A stretch of DNA of 64,000 bases from positions 1 through 64,000 of the forward strand of contig CAWCZO010000010.1 of NCBI GenBank assembly GCA_963800065.1. Reading direction: 5' to 3'. Origin of the DNA: CAWJFJ01 sp963800065. GTDB lineage: Bacteria; Actinomycetota; Acidimicrobiia; Acidimicrobiales; UBA8190. The notes under the pieces were generated by a model. It was not told the origin of the DNA. It saw nothing but the letters and a program-made list of their open reading frames with translations, and searched no databases. The position numbers were made by a program, and so were the translations under genes. Position 1 is the stretch's first letter. Each line of letters starts with the position of its first letter. This document shows positions 18,252 through 26,113 of the stretch, in pieces.

Positions 18252-18657
18252 GCTTACAGAAACGACCCTGATCGACGACGCGCCGAACGCGCAGGCAATC
18301 CTTCGTGAACTTCGAGAACTGGGAGTCAGTATTGCTCTGGATGATTTTGGGACTGGTTATTCCTCCCTCACGTACCTTCGCACGTTCCCGATCGATATCA
18401 TCAAGATTGATGGATCATTCATCCGCACCTTGCGTGTGGAACGCGAGGCAATGGCCATCGTCAGCGCTGTGACTTCGCTGGCCAAGACTCTCAATATCAA
18501 GGTGACTGCCGAAGGTATCGAAGACCCCAGTCAACTTGAGGCCGTTGTCGAGCTCGGCTGCGACTTTCTTCAGGGTTACCTGTTCTCACGACCGAAAGAA
18601 GCATCAGAGCTTCGGGCCCTGCTCGAGTCCGCCGACGCCCTTGAGAAGATGCCCTAG
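18238..18657 (+). CDS. C-terminal EAL-domain fragment of the GGDEF-EAL gene
   Basis: This is the second half of the EAL domain, in frame +2 relative to the preceding fragment and overlapping it by 14 bp. It contains LTLELTET, DDFGTGYSSLTYLR and IKIDGSFI, and the later AEGIED block, all standard EAL phosphodiesterase segments with the metal-binding acidic residues present. It is not expected to be translated alone: there is no ribosome binding site. It is listed separately only because the frame changes; it and 16500-18251 are one gene. Confidence 0.85.
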   Translation: MLTLELTETTLIDDAPNAQAILRELRELGVSIALDDFGTGYSSLTYLRTFPIDIIKIDGSFIRTLRVEREAMAIVSAVTSLAKTLNIKVTAEGIEDPSQLEAVVELGCDFLQGYLFSRPKEASELRALLESADALEKMP

Positions 18658-19274
18658 GCGGTCCGGAATTTGCCGGTCCCGACTGGGGTCCTGGTCGGAA
18701 TAACGAGAGTCGGTAGGACGCCCTTTACTCGGGGATCCTGAGCCCCCTGCATCTTCGGAGGCGCCTGGCCGTTGGGCCAAAGTCTGCGGGCCAGGCCGAA
18801 GAGAAGCCGCCCGGGATCACCGCCTCTGAACACTTGCGCGTGGGTCGGACCGTCGGGTTCTGGTCCTGCCCCTCACTACTTCCGGCATATTCGGATGGGT
18901 ATTCGCAGTCGGCAACGTCGCAGCATGGCGTCATTTGCGAGCGCCATGACATCCTCCTACCTGGTCAATGAAAGACGATACAGGTCAATCGGCATGGGAG
19001 GATGTGAGTCCCAATTCTTCGGGGCACAAGATCCACACAATTTTGCCGACTCGTTTTTTCCGTCGGTCACCGTGTCGATGTCGTCTCAGGGGCACTCCTG
19101 ACACGAAGGCTCGTTCGGCTAGCCGCAATTCTTGGAAAGCTGATTCCCTGCCTACGACCCGAGGCTCGAGCAGGTTTTGCGGAGTATGTGTCACCATCGC
19201 CCGTCTGCCGATCGACCAGAGAATTCGGTCCTGGCCCTTGGTGGCCCGACCAAACGCCCGCACTCGGTCTAAGT
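18658..19274. other. Intergenic region between converging GGDEF-EAL and bldD genes
   Basis: The only frame of note is a minus-strand open frame of 101 codons (18985-19290, TTG start) directly downstream of bldD. It overlaps the hairpin at 19275-19306, has no ribosome binding site and resembles nothing I know, so I do not call it a gene. The rest shows no feature. Confidence 0.4.
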
Positions 19275-19306
19275 CGTATTCCTCGGGCAACAGCCCGAGG
19301 AATACG
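19275..19306 (-). terminator. 14-bp perfect hairpin after bldD
   Basis: CGTATTCCTCGGGC pairs without mismatch with GCCCGAGGAATACG around an AACA loop. It starts eight bases past the bldD stop codon at 19314. There is no T tract, so termination would be of the actinobacterial non-canonical type. Confidence 0.75.
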
Positions 19307-19313
19307 GTGCTTG

Positions 19314-19895
19314 TCAGGACTGTACGAGCAGACCAAGTTGGCCGAGCCGGTGCGCCAGAGCATCAGGTGCTGTACCAAACAGATAGGCGATGGCGTGTAG
19401 GTCGCTGGCTCTGATTGTAATCATTCGGCCGTTGAAGTCCTGGCGCTTCACCTGAATCATGGACAGGAACCGACGCAGCGGGTCACGCTCGGGTCCGTCC
19501 ACCGAGTTGAGCTTCGTAAGGTCGATGGTGATCTTCTCGGATTCACCGTCTATTTCGGCCACCCGGCTGGTCCACGCTGCACCTTCTACGACCGTTCCTT
19601 GACCCACTCCGGACTTGCGGATCGTGGCGTCGCGAGGCAGGAGCTGATCGACGGGGACGTTGTAGAGGCGGGCTAACTGCTTCAGGCGCGGTACCGAGAT
19701 GTTCCGCTCCCCTCGTTCGTAGGCACCAAGGACCGAGGACTTAAAGGCGCGGTCGCTCAGAGTCTCGACAGCGTGAAGGGACAGCCGCATTTGCCGACGC
19801 ACAGCCCGGAGGCGCAAGCCAAGGCTCTGGGCGTCGACGATACTTTGAGCGTCCTCCGCCTCGTCCTCTCCAACCGATGCCACCTGGCTCACCAT
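19314..19895 (-). CDS. bldD: BldD-type developmental regulator, c-di-GMP receptor
   Basis: 193 residues from ATG 19895, preferred over the upstream start at 19949 because AGAGGAG lies eight bases ahead. An XRE-type helix-turn-helix spans about residues 25-85 (LRAVRRQMRLSLHAVE, then LGAYERGERNISVPRLKQLA). The C-terminal domain matches BldD throughout (LRRFLSMIQVKRQDFNGRM). In Streptomyces, BldD represses development genes when tetrameric c-di-GMP joins two C-terminal domains through an RxD-x8-RxxD signature. Here that signature is intact as RQD at residues 151-153 and RASD at 162-165. It faces the GGDEF-EAL gene. An inverted repeat 50-64 bp upstream suggests autoregulation. Confidence 0.9.
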   Translation of the reverse strand: MVSQVASVGEDEAEDAQSIVDAQSLGLRLRAVRRQMRLSLHAVETLSDRAFKSSVLGAYERGERNISVPRLKQLARLYNVPVDQLLPRDATIRKSGVGQGTVVEGAAWTSRVAEIDGESEKITIDLTKLNSVDGPERDPLRRFLSMIQVKRQDFNGRMITIRASDLHAIAYLFGTAPDALAHRLGQLGLLVQS

Positions 19896-19944
19896 GGGAA
19901 TTTCTCCTCTGAGTCCGTGCCCTTTCTCGGGTGCACCCAGGATC

Positions 19945-19959
19945 ACCACTGAGTGTGGT
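19945..19959 (-). promoter_or_regulatory. Inverted repeat upstream of bldD, possible operator
   Basis: ACCAC and GTGGT flank a five-base centre and the inner bases are also dyad-like (CACT-G-AGTG). It partly fits the published BldD-box pattern. Being 50-64 bp upstream of the bldD start, it could serve autoregulation; this is inference. Confidence 0.4.
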
Positions 19960-20550
19960 AATTCTCGGCACCCCGCGCGCCATCAGTAGGGCGCTATCCA
20001 CTTGTTGGTCCACCGTTGTGGAGAAACGCCCGATCGGCTATACGGGTTCGCCGAATCCGGTGGAGCGCGTGGATGGTGACCGGGTCTTGAGGCGGATGCC
20101 ACCCTGACGAACGCCGAAGGTTCAGAGATCACGAGATAGCGAACCAGCGCCGGTGCGCGATTCCACCCCAACAGGGAGGAGATCGACGCGAATCGAGCTT
20201 TCGCGGGGCTGCGTTGCACAAGTACTTCCATTGTCTGCTTGCGCGCGGGGTTCGTTCGTGATCCGCCACTTCGATGTCGAAATCCTCTTCGGGAGCGATA
20301 CACCGATGTCGTCGTCGAGAGGAGCCCAATGACCCCATCTGTACCTATCGCGTCAGAGGAATGGCCGCTGGCCGGAAAGTCACCTACCTCAGGGCGGTGA
20401 CACCGGTAGGTCAGGTGGTAGGCGGCACTGTCGTCGTTCCGCCACGCGGGCGCGGACGGCGATGCGCGCGACTAACTCATGACCGATTGGTAACCTTATA
20501 TTGGCCAGCCCGGCGGTCAGGCTGGCGCCTGGTGTTTGGGGGGAGTAGAC
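19960..20550. other. Intergenic region between divergent bldD and sedolisin genes
   Basis: About 590 bp with promoters for both neighbours. A TATATT element near 20498 could belong to the sedolisin promoter. Small open frames here overlap one another and lack ribosome binding sites. No further feature is supported. Confidence 0.4.
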
Positions 20551-23385
20551 ATGTTTCGTCGGCCAGTGGTGCTGTGCGCCGCGGTCCTCCTGGCAGCGTC
20601 GGTGTCGCTGTCGGTTGTGGCGATGTCTGCCGCCGCCGCGAGCGGAAACTCGCGTCCGGCTCGGGTGGGGGCGGCTCCGACGGTGCCGGCCGGCGCGCAG
20701 CGGGTGGGCACTCTTGCCGCCAACCACCCGTTGCGGGTCACGGTGACGCTGCGACCGCGCGACGCCACCGCGCTTGGTGTGTTGGCCGAAGCGATCTCGA
20801 CGCCGGGGACGGCGCAGTACCGGCGCTACCTGACGGAGGACGGATTCGTTCAGCGCTTCGCCCCCAGCCGTGCCACGGTTGCCGCCGTCGTGGCCTCGCT
20901 GCGGGCCGAAGGCCTCCGCGCCGGAGACGTGAGCGTCGACCGTCTTTCCGTGTCGGTGACGGCGACTGCGGGGCAGCTGTCCCGGGCCTTCTCCACCACC
21001 CTGGCCACTGTCCGTCTGCCGAGCGGCCGGATGGCCTACGCCAACAGGTCGGCGCCGCAATTCAACGCCGAGGTGGCTCCGGACATCGAGGGCGTCATCG
21101 GCCTCGACAACCTGGCCGTGGCCCAACCGCTCGGGGTTGTCCCCTTGCCCCACCTGATCCATCCGCACCTGACCCCGCAGGTGGTGACCGGCGGCCCCCA
21201 GCCCTGCAGCGCCGCTGTGTCGGCTGGCCCGAGCAATGACGCCTACACGGCCGACCAGCTGGCATCGGCTTACCAGTTCTCCAGCCTGTATGACGCCAGT
21301 GATTTCGGCGCCGGCCAGACCATCGCCCTCTTCGAGCTCGAGACCAACCTGACCTCGGATATCAGCGCCTACCAGGCTTGCTACGGAACCTCGGCCACCG
21401 TTTCCTACATCGAGGTGGACGGTGGATCGAGCGGGGCGGGCGAGGAGGCACCCCTGGACATCGAGGATCTGATCGGTCTGGCGCCCATGGCCAACATCGA
21501 CGTCTACCAGGGCCCCAACACGAGCGCCGGCGTCTACGACACCTACGACGCCATCGTCACTCAGCACAAGACCAGCGTCATCTCCACCTCATGGGGAGAG
21601 TGCGAGGCGCTCGAGGGCTCGACCGCGGCCACCTCAGAAAACATGGTGTTCGAAGAGGCGGCCACTTTGGGAGAAAGTGTCGTGGCGGCGGCGGGCGACA
21701 ACGGTTCGGAGGACTGCCAGCCAGAGAACCATTCGAAGGCTCTGGCCATCGACGATCCGGCCAGTCAGCCTTTTGTCACCGGCGTGGGTGGGACCACCTT
21801 GACCACGCTCGGCCCTCCACCTACGCAGACGGTGTGGAATGAGAAACCGGTCAAAGGCGGGGCCGGCGGTGGCGGCATCTCTCAGTTGTGGGTCATGCCC
21901 AGCTATCAGTCGGGTGCACCATCGAGCCTCAACGTGGTCAACCCCGATTCCTCGGGTACACCGTGTGGCGCCTCGTCGGGCGACTGCCGAGAGGTCCCCG
22001 ATGTCTCGGCCGACGCCGACCCCTATACGGGGTACGTCATCTATTTCGACGGGAAATGGACGGGGATCGGCGGCACCAGCGCTGCGACCCCGCTGTTCGG
22101 CGCATTCTTGGCTCTGACAAACGCCTCGACAACATGCGGGGGGACGCCGATCGGCTTCGCCAACCCCAACCTCTACAAGGCCGCCGCCACCGCTTACGCT
22201 AACGACTTTAGCGACATCACGTCGGGCAACAACGACTACACGGGCACAAACGCCGAGAAATTTTCGGCTACGACCGGATACGACATGGCTTCGGGCCTGG
22301 GCACGCCGATCGGTTCGACCCTCTCGACGGCGCTGTGCTCGGGCGGATCGACGGCGCCTCAAATTCTCAGCACTTCATCAACGGCGGCCACAGTAGGAAA
22401 TCCGTTCAGCTTCACCGTGACCACGTCGGGCTCGCCCACCCCGTCGATAACCGAGACGGGAGCGCTACCCAGTGGTGTGACGATGGTCGACAACGGCAAC
22501 GGCACGGCCACTCTGGCGGGCACGTCGGCAGACGGGACGACCGGAAGCTACGTCGTCACCGTCACGGCGAACAACGGTACGCTGCCCAACGCCACACAGA
22601 GTTTCACCCTGACCGTCGACCCCGCTCCGCTCACCATCACGGCCAGTTCCACCACCATGACCTATGGGGGCACCGTGCCGACCATCACCCCGAGCTACTC
22701 GGGGTTCGTGAACGACGACAACGCCTCCAGCCTTACCAAAACCCCAGCGTGTTCGACGTCGGCCACCAGCGCCTCAGCGGTGGGCACCTATCCCTCCTCG
22801 TGCACCGGGGCGGCAGACGCCAACTACACGATCGGCTATGTGAATGGATCGGTGACCGTCGACCCCGCTCCGCTCACCATCACGGCCAGTTCCACCACCA
22901 TGACCTATGGGGGCACCGTGCCGACCATCACCCCGAGCTACTCGGGGTTCGTGAACGACGACAACGCCTCCAGCCTTACCAAAACCCCAGCGTGTTCGAC
23001 GTCGGCCACCAGCGCCTCAGCGGTGGGCACCTATCCCTCCTCGTGCACCGGGGCGGTAGACGCCAACTACACGATCGGCTATGTGAATGGATCGGTGACC
23101 GTCGAGAGCACGTTCCGCGTTACGACTACTTCCGTGTCGAGCGCGACACCGGGCGTCGCATACAAAGAACGCCTGCAGGCGGTCGGAGGGGTCACACCCT
23201 ACAAGTGGAAGGTGATTGGCGGCTCGCTGCCCAAAGGCCTCAAGCTGACTCCAAGCGGGTTACTGCATGGCACCCCCACGATCGAGGACACTGCTCGCAC
23301 TTACGCCTTCACCGTTCAAGTCCGGGACTCCACAAAGCACGAACGTCACACCGCCACCAGCACTTTCAGTCTGATCCTCTCCTAG
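20551..23385 (+). CDS. Secreted S53 peptidase (sedolisin/kumamolisin) with MBG-type repeats
   Basis: 944 residues from ATG 20551, with GGGGGGAG six bases ahead. Signal peptide 1-35; pro-kumamolisin activation domain about 50-195; S53 catalytic domain about 225-600. The acidic catalytic pair is seen in EEAPLDIED (Glu and Asp four apart, near residue 296), the oxyanion Asp in AAAGDNGSED, and the nucleophile in GGTSAATP near residue 507; the calcium-site region DITSGNNDYTG follows. These enzymes work in acid outside the cell. The C-terminal part holds Ig-like segments, two 81-residue MBG-like repeats encoded by an almost perfect 243-bp duplication, and a final putative Ig (He_PIG) domain. Confidence 0.9.
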   Translation: MFRRPVVLCAAVLLAASVSLSVVAMSAAAASGNSRPARVGAAPTVPAGAQRVGTLAANHPLRVTVTLRPRDATALGVLAEAISTPGTAQYRRYLTEDGFVQRFAPSRATVAAVVASLRAEGLRAGDVSVDRLSVSVTATAGQLSRAFSTTLATVRLPSGRMAYANRSAPQFNAEVAPDIEGVIGLDNLAVAQPLGVVPLPHLIHPHLTPQVVTGGPQPCSAAVSAGPSNDAYTADQLASAYQFSSLYDASDFGAGQTIALFELETNLTSDISAYQACYGTSATVSYIEVDGGSSGAGEEAPLDIEDLIGLAPMANIDVYQGPNTSAGVYDTYDAIVTQHKTSVISTSWGECEALEGSTAATSENMVFEEAATLGESVVAAAGDNGSEDCQPENHSKALAIDDPASQPFVTGVGGTTLTTLGPPPTQTVWNEKPVKGGAGGGGISQLWVMPSYQSGAPSSLNVVNPDSSGTPCGASSGDCREVPDVSADADPYTGYVIYFDGKWTGIGGTSAATPLFGAFLALTNASTTCGGTPIGFANPNLYKAAATAYANDFSDITSGNNDYTGTNAEKFSATTGYDMASGLGTPIGSTLSTALCSGGSTAPQILSTSSTAATVGNPFSFTVTTSGSPTPSITETGALPSGVTMVDNGNGTATLAGTSADGTTGSYVVTVTANNGTLPNATQSFTLTVDPAPLTITASSTTMTYGGTVPTITPSYSGFVNDDNASSLTKTPACSTSATSASAVGTYPSSCTGAADANYTIGYVNGSVTVDPAPLTITASSTTMTYGGTVPTITPSYSGFVNDDNASSLTKTPACSTSATSASAVGTYPSSCTGAVDANYTIGYVNGSVTVESTFRVTTTSVSSATPGVAYKERLQAVGGVTPYKWKVIGGSLPKGLKLTPSGLLHGTPTIEDTARTYAFTVQVRDSTKHERHTATSTFSLILS
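22618..23103 (+). repeat. Two tandem 243-bp copies inside the sedolisin gene
   Basis: Copy 1 is 22618-22860 and copy 2 is 22861-23103. Reading them side by side, I find one clear difference in the body (C at 22814 against T at 23057, Ala to Val), plus the last codon of the unit. Each copy encodes one 81-residue MBG-type domain. Confidence 0.9.
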
Positions 23386-23408
23386 CGAGCCCATTCAGAG
23401 CGGCTCGC
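23385..23408 (+). terminator. Small hairpin at the sedolisin stop codon
   Basis: GCGAGCC (23385-23391) pairs with GGCTCGC (23402-23408) around a 10-base loop, starting at the last base of the stop codon. It is modest, with no T tract. Confidence 0.4.
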
Positions 23409-23919
23409 GCCTGAACCAATCCGTCGCGATGATGGCTCGACGCTGCGACGGGCTCGAGACGGTGATCCCTCGTGGGCAGCCAGCAACGCGTGGCTCACTG
23501 GTCCGTCACATTGAACCGGGCCGGATGGTTACAAAGGGATCTCGGGAACCCCGAGTGCTTACCACGGGCTCTAGTGGGTTCATTGCAGCAGCCCGGTACC
23601 CGCTCTAGAACACCGGCGATTCAAGCCTGATCCAGGATGGCGGACTACCACACTGGATCCCCGTTCTGTGCTCGTTGGGCCAGACCCCACCTTTGAGTCC
23701 GTCCCCCATCGGGATCGGCGCTCATGGGCGATATACCTCCAGCGTCGGGGACGGACTGGCTGGAATGCCGCGGGCATCGCCGGTGACGATGTTCCAGTCG
23801 TTCGACGGAGAGTCACACCGGCGATCAGTGCCGCTCGACTGGTCGGACACATCTTCAATATGAGCGGGGGGGTCGTGCGGCATGAGTTACGCTTTGGCGG
23901 CTCAGATCGGAGAAGGGGA
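23409..23919. other. 511-bp region without a supported gene
   Basis: It lies upstream of the NTF2-like gene. The open frame leading into that gene extends to 23668 but has no ribosome binding site before 23920, and the minus-strand frame here looks like a shadow. No repeat or RNA gene was found. Confidence 0.4.
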
Positions 23920-24393
23920 ATGGAACATCCACTCGTCGACGCGTTCGTCACGGCATGGAACCGTCACAGTGCCGATGCCCTCCGGGCGACCTTGTCCAAG
24001 GATGCGACCTACGAGGTCGTTCCCCAGGGAAGAATCTTTGGTCCCGACAAGGTCGAAGAGCAGGTCGCCTTCATGCACAGCCTATCGTCTGACTTCTCCA
24101 TAACGGCCGTGTCGGTATTACGTGACGGAGATCGCTACGCCGTTGAGTGGGAGTTGTCTGGCACCAATGATGGTCCCTTCGGGCCGCTCCGTTTGGAACC
24201 GTCAGGCCAGTCATTCAAGGTCCGCGGCACCTGGATCATCGAAGCGAGGGGCGGGAAGGTCGTCTCGTGCCGTGCCTACTGGGACTTCGCCGGGCTCCTC
24301 AGTCAGCTCGGTTCCGGGCCGGGAGGGCAGGTCAGTTGGCAGCTGGCGTCGTGGAGCGAGGAACGTTCAGCAGAGACGCCCACGACAAGATGA
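23920..24393 (+). CDS. SnoaL-like/NTF2-fold protein
   Basis: 157 residues from ATG 23920, chosen because GGAGAAGGGG precedes it directly. The pattern VDAFVTAWNRHSADALRATL, then YEVVPQGR and later WELSGTNDG and RGTWIIEARGGKV, matches the SnoaL-like ester-cyclase branch of the NTF2 fold. Members bind small hydrophobic molecules; nothing here fixes the ligand, and a catalytic role is open. It stands alone. It differs clearly from the other NTF2-like protein at 16016, so the two are not recent copies. Confidence 0.65.
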   Translation: MEHPLVDAFVTAWNRHSADALRATLSKDATYEVVPQGRIFGPDKVEEQVAFMHSLSSDFSITAVSVLRDGDRYAVEWELSGTNDGPFGPLRLEPSGQSFKVRGTWIIEARGGKVVSCRAYWDFAGLLSQLGSGPGGQVSWQLASWSEERSAETPTTR

Positions 24394-24698
24394 GAAATGA
24401 CCAAGGTGCCGAGGCGATGTATTGACGGACTCTGGCAACGCTCGGAGTCAAAGCTCAGGCACGTCCGTCGCATTCCCGACCGAATGGCCTCGATCTGATC
24501 GGCGATCCTCCTTCTTCATCGCAAAGCCTGCCTCTGATTTGATCCCGTAGCGCAGCTCGAACGAGCTTGCCTCGATCGCGGTGAGCGCCCGAGCACTTCC
24601 CGGCCGCCGAAAAGGCCTGGTCAGGCCACCGTCGGACCAGTCGGGATCACCCGGGTTGGGGTCTCAAGGCTGACCTACTCCGAGCCGATATTCCGTCG
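24394..24698. other. 305-bp region with no visible feature
   Basis: It lies between two plus-strand genes. I see no repeat, hairpin or family-like frame. Confidence 0.4.
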
Positions 24699-25124
24699 GT
24701 GGATGATGATCCGAGGTTCCTCTTTCAGCACAACGATCTTGCCGTCGTGAAGGAAGTCGTCACCCGAGGCCACTATCGAAAGGACGGCGTTGAGTACGAC
24801 CGTCTGTCGCTAACCCTCGTTCAGGGCGACCGGCTTCAGTCGACCTCCAAATACTGGGTTGTGCAGGGGCACCCAACGCCCGTGGAGCGAGTGACCGAAC
24901 CGGTCCGATGGGAAGATAGGAACCTTTCCGCGGATGCTCATCTCTCGCCCGAAGATGAACAACGCGCCGAAGTACTCCGCATCAGAATCAATGAGTTGGA
25001 CGACGAGATTCGACGAGCTAGGGCTGACTCTGAGCGCGTCGCGTCGTTCACGCGAGAACGACGAGATCGGCAAGCGGAGCTCAATGCCCTCTTGTCACCT
25101 CCAATAGAACCACTCCGTCATTAG
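24699..25124 (+). CDS. Hypothetical protein with C-terminal coiled coil
   Basis: 141 residues from GTG 24699. I do not recognise the family. The first 60 residues look like a compact sheet (NDLAVVKEVVTRGHYRKDG, LTLVQGDRL). Residues about 85-130 are strongly charged and heptad-like (RIRINELDDEIRRARADSE), probably a coiled coil. No signal peptide or membrane segment. The start lacks a good ribosome binding site, and an internal start is possible. It belongs to a gene-poor stretch with no operon partner. Confidence 0.5.
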   Translation: MDDDPRFLFQHNDLAVVKEVVTRGHYRKDGVEYDRLSLTLVQGDRLQSTSKYWVVQGHPTPVERVTEPVRWEDRNLSADAHLSPEDEQRAEVLRIRINELDDEIRRARADSERVASFTRERRDRQAELNALLSPPIEPLRH

Positions 25125-25380
25125 CCGACCTCCCGTGAACTCGGAGTTGTTACTGGTAGCTCCTACTCGGCGCCAACAACCCACGCGCCAACACAGGGCG
25201 AGGGAGATCCCGGGTCGAGGCGCTCTCCGGGCCCGACCAGTCGACTCCGCCGCGACACCTCTGAAACAGATGGATAGGTGATGCGCCCGGGATCCCCCGA
25301 TCATTTCCGGCCCGGACCCGCCGACCCTCGGACCTTCTGTCCGGGACCAGCGCTGGCTGAACGGCGCGAACTCAGGTACG

Positions 25381-25560
25381 TCAGCCCGGACACTCCGATG
25401 AGTTTGCGGCCCGGCTGGCTGAACGGCGTCCGGCCATCAGTGCTCCCACAACGAGAATGGCAACTCCGACGAGTGCAGAAATCTCGCCGAAAATTGTGAA
25501 GGCGAGAAGGAAGGCGAGGACAATCAGCAGCACACCCAGAACGACCAAAAACGTGGCCAC
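25381..25560 (-). CDS. Small two-segment membrane protein
   Basis: 59 residues from GTG 25560 to TGA 25381-25383. Two hydrophobic segments (FLVVLGVLLIVLAFLLAF and LVGVAILVVGALMA) are separated by a short FGEIS turn, followed by a basic, Ser/Arg-rich tail (GRRSASRAANSSE). The composition is that of a real small inner-membrane protein, and codon use is normal. No ribosome binding site is obvious, so the exact start is uncertain. Function unknown. Confidence 0.5.
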   Translation of the reverse strand: MATFLVVLGVLLIVLAFLLAFTIFGEISALVGVAILVVGALMAGRRSASRAANSSECPG

Positions 25561-25708
25561 AAGGGGAATCTACCCCGTTCTCACAAGCCGCCAGGTATCA
25601 CCCGATGATCCGGCGACTTCGACCCCTTGATCCGCCGTCCGTGGGCTTGGCCGTCACCCACGAAAATAACGCCTCGTGGGAACTCAGGCAACCTACGAAT
25701 CGTCAAAA

Positions 25709-26113
25709 ATGAGCATGAGGATGATCGGGCTGGTGATGGCCGCCGTGGTGGTTGGCGTGGCGTTGACTGGATGCGGTCACGGTCATCTGGCTTCGTCACT
25801 TACGACATCCACGGCAGTTTCTACGTCCGCGCGAGCAGCACGAGGCGTGGTCACTGGCGTAGCAACGCCATGCGATGCGCAAATGACGACAACGGCGGAA
25901 TTCGCCCGTCGTCCTGTTACCGTGACTCTTGCCGCAGATGGCAACACCGTGGCGACTCAGACCGTGACGGGTAGCCACATCTACAGATTCGTCGTTGCCC
26001 CAAGGGCATACCGGGTGTCGTCGCCAGGATTGGGCACTGGCCAACGACCTGGAAGTGTCCATGCTGGTGCGGGTCAACTGGTCCGGGTGAACCTGTTCTC
26101 AGACTGCATCTAG
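25709..26113 (+). CDS. Small secreted lipoprotein
   Basis: 134 residues from ATG 25709; nearby ATG codons at 25715 and 25721 are alternatives and there is no clear ribosome binding site. A lipoprotein signal is plain: MRMIGLVMAAVVVGVALTGC, lipobox LTGC. The mature part is Ser/Thr-rich at first, then looks like a small sheet domain (RPVTVTLAADGNTVATQTV) with Cys residues near both ends (ATPCDA, FSDCI). Family not recognised. Its stop codon TAG lies exactly at the left edge of the IS630 element: TA is the target duplication and G the first base of the element. Confidence 0.6.
   Translation: MSMRMIGLVMAAVVVGVALTGCGHGHLASSLTTSTAVSTSARAARGVVTGVATPCDAQMTTTAEFARRPVTVTLAADGNTVATQTVTGSHIYRFVVAPRAYRVSSPGLGTGQRPGSVHAGAGQLVRVNLFSDCI

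Noticed and set aside
18985..19290. 101-codon minus-strand frame downstream of bldD
   Set aside because: It begins inside the hairpin at 19275-19306, has a TTG start without a ribosome binding site and no family likeness.
23580..23951. 123-codon minus-strand frame opposite the NTF2-like gene start
   Set aside because: Composition is that of an antisense shadow; it overlaps a well-supported plus-strand start.
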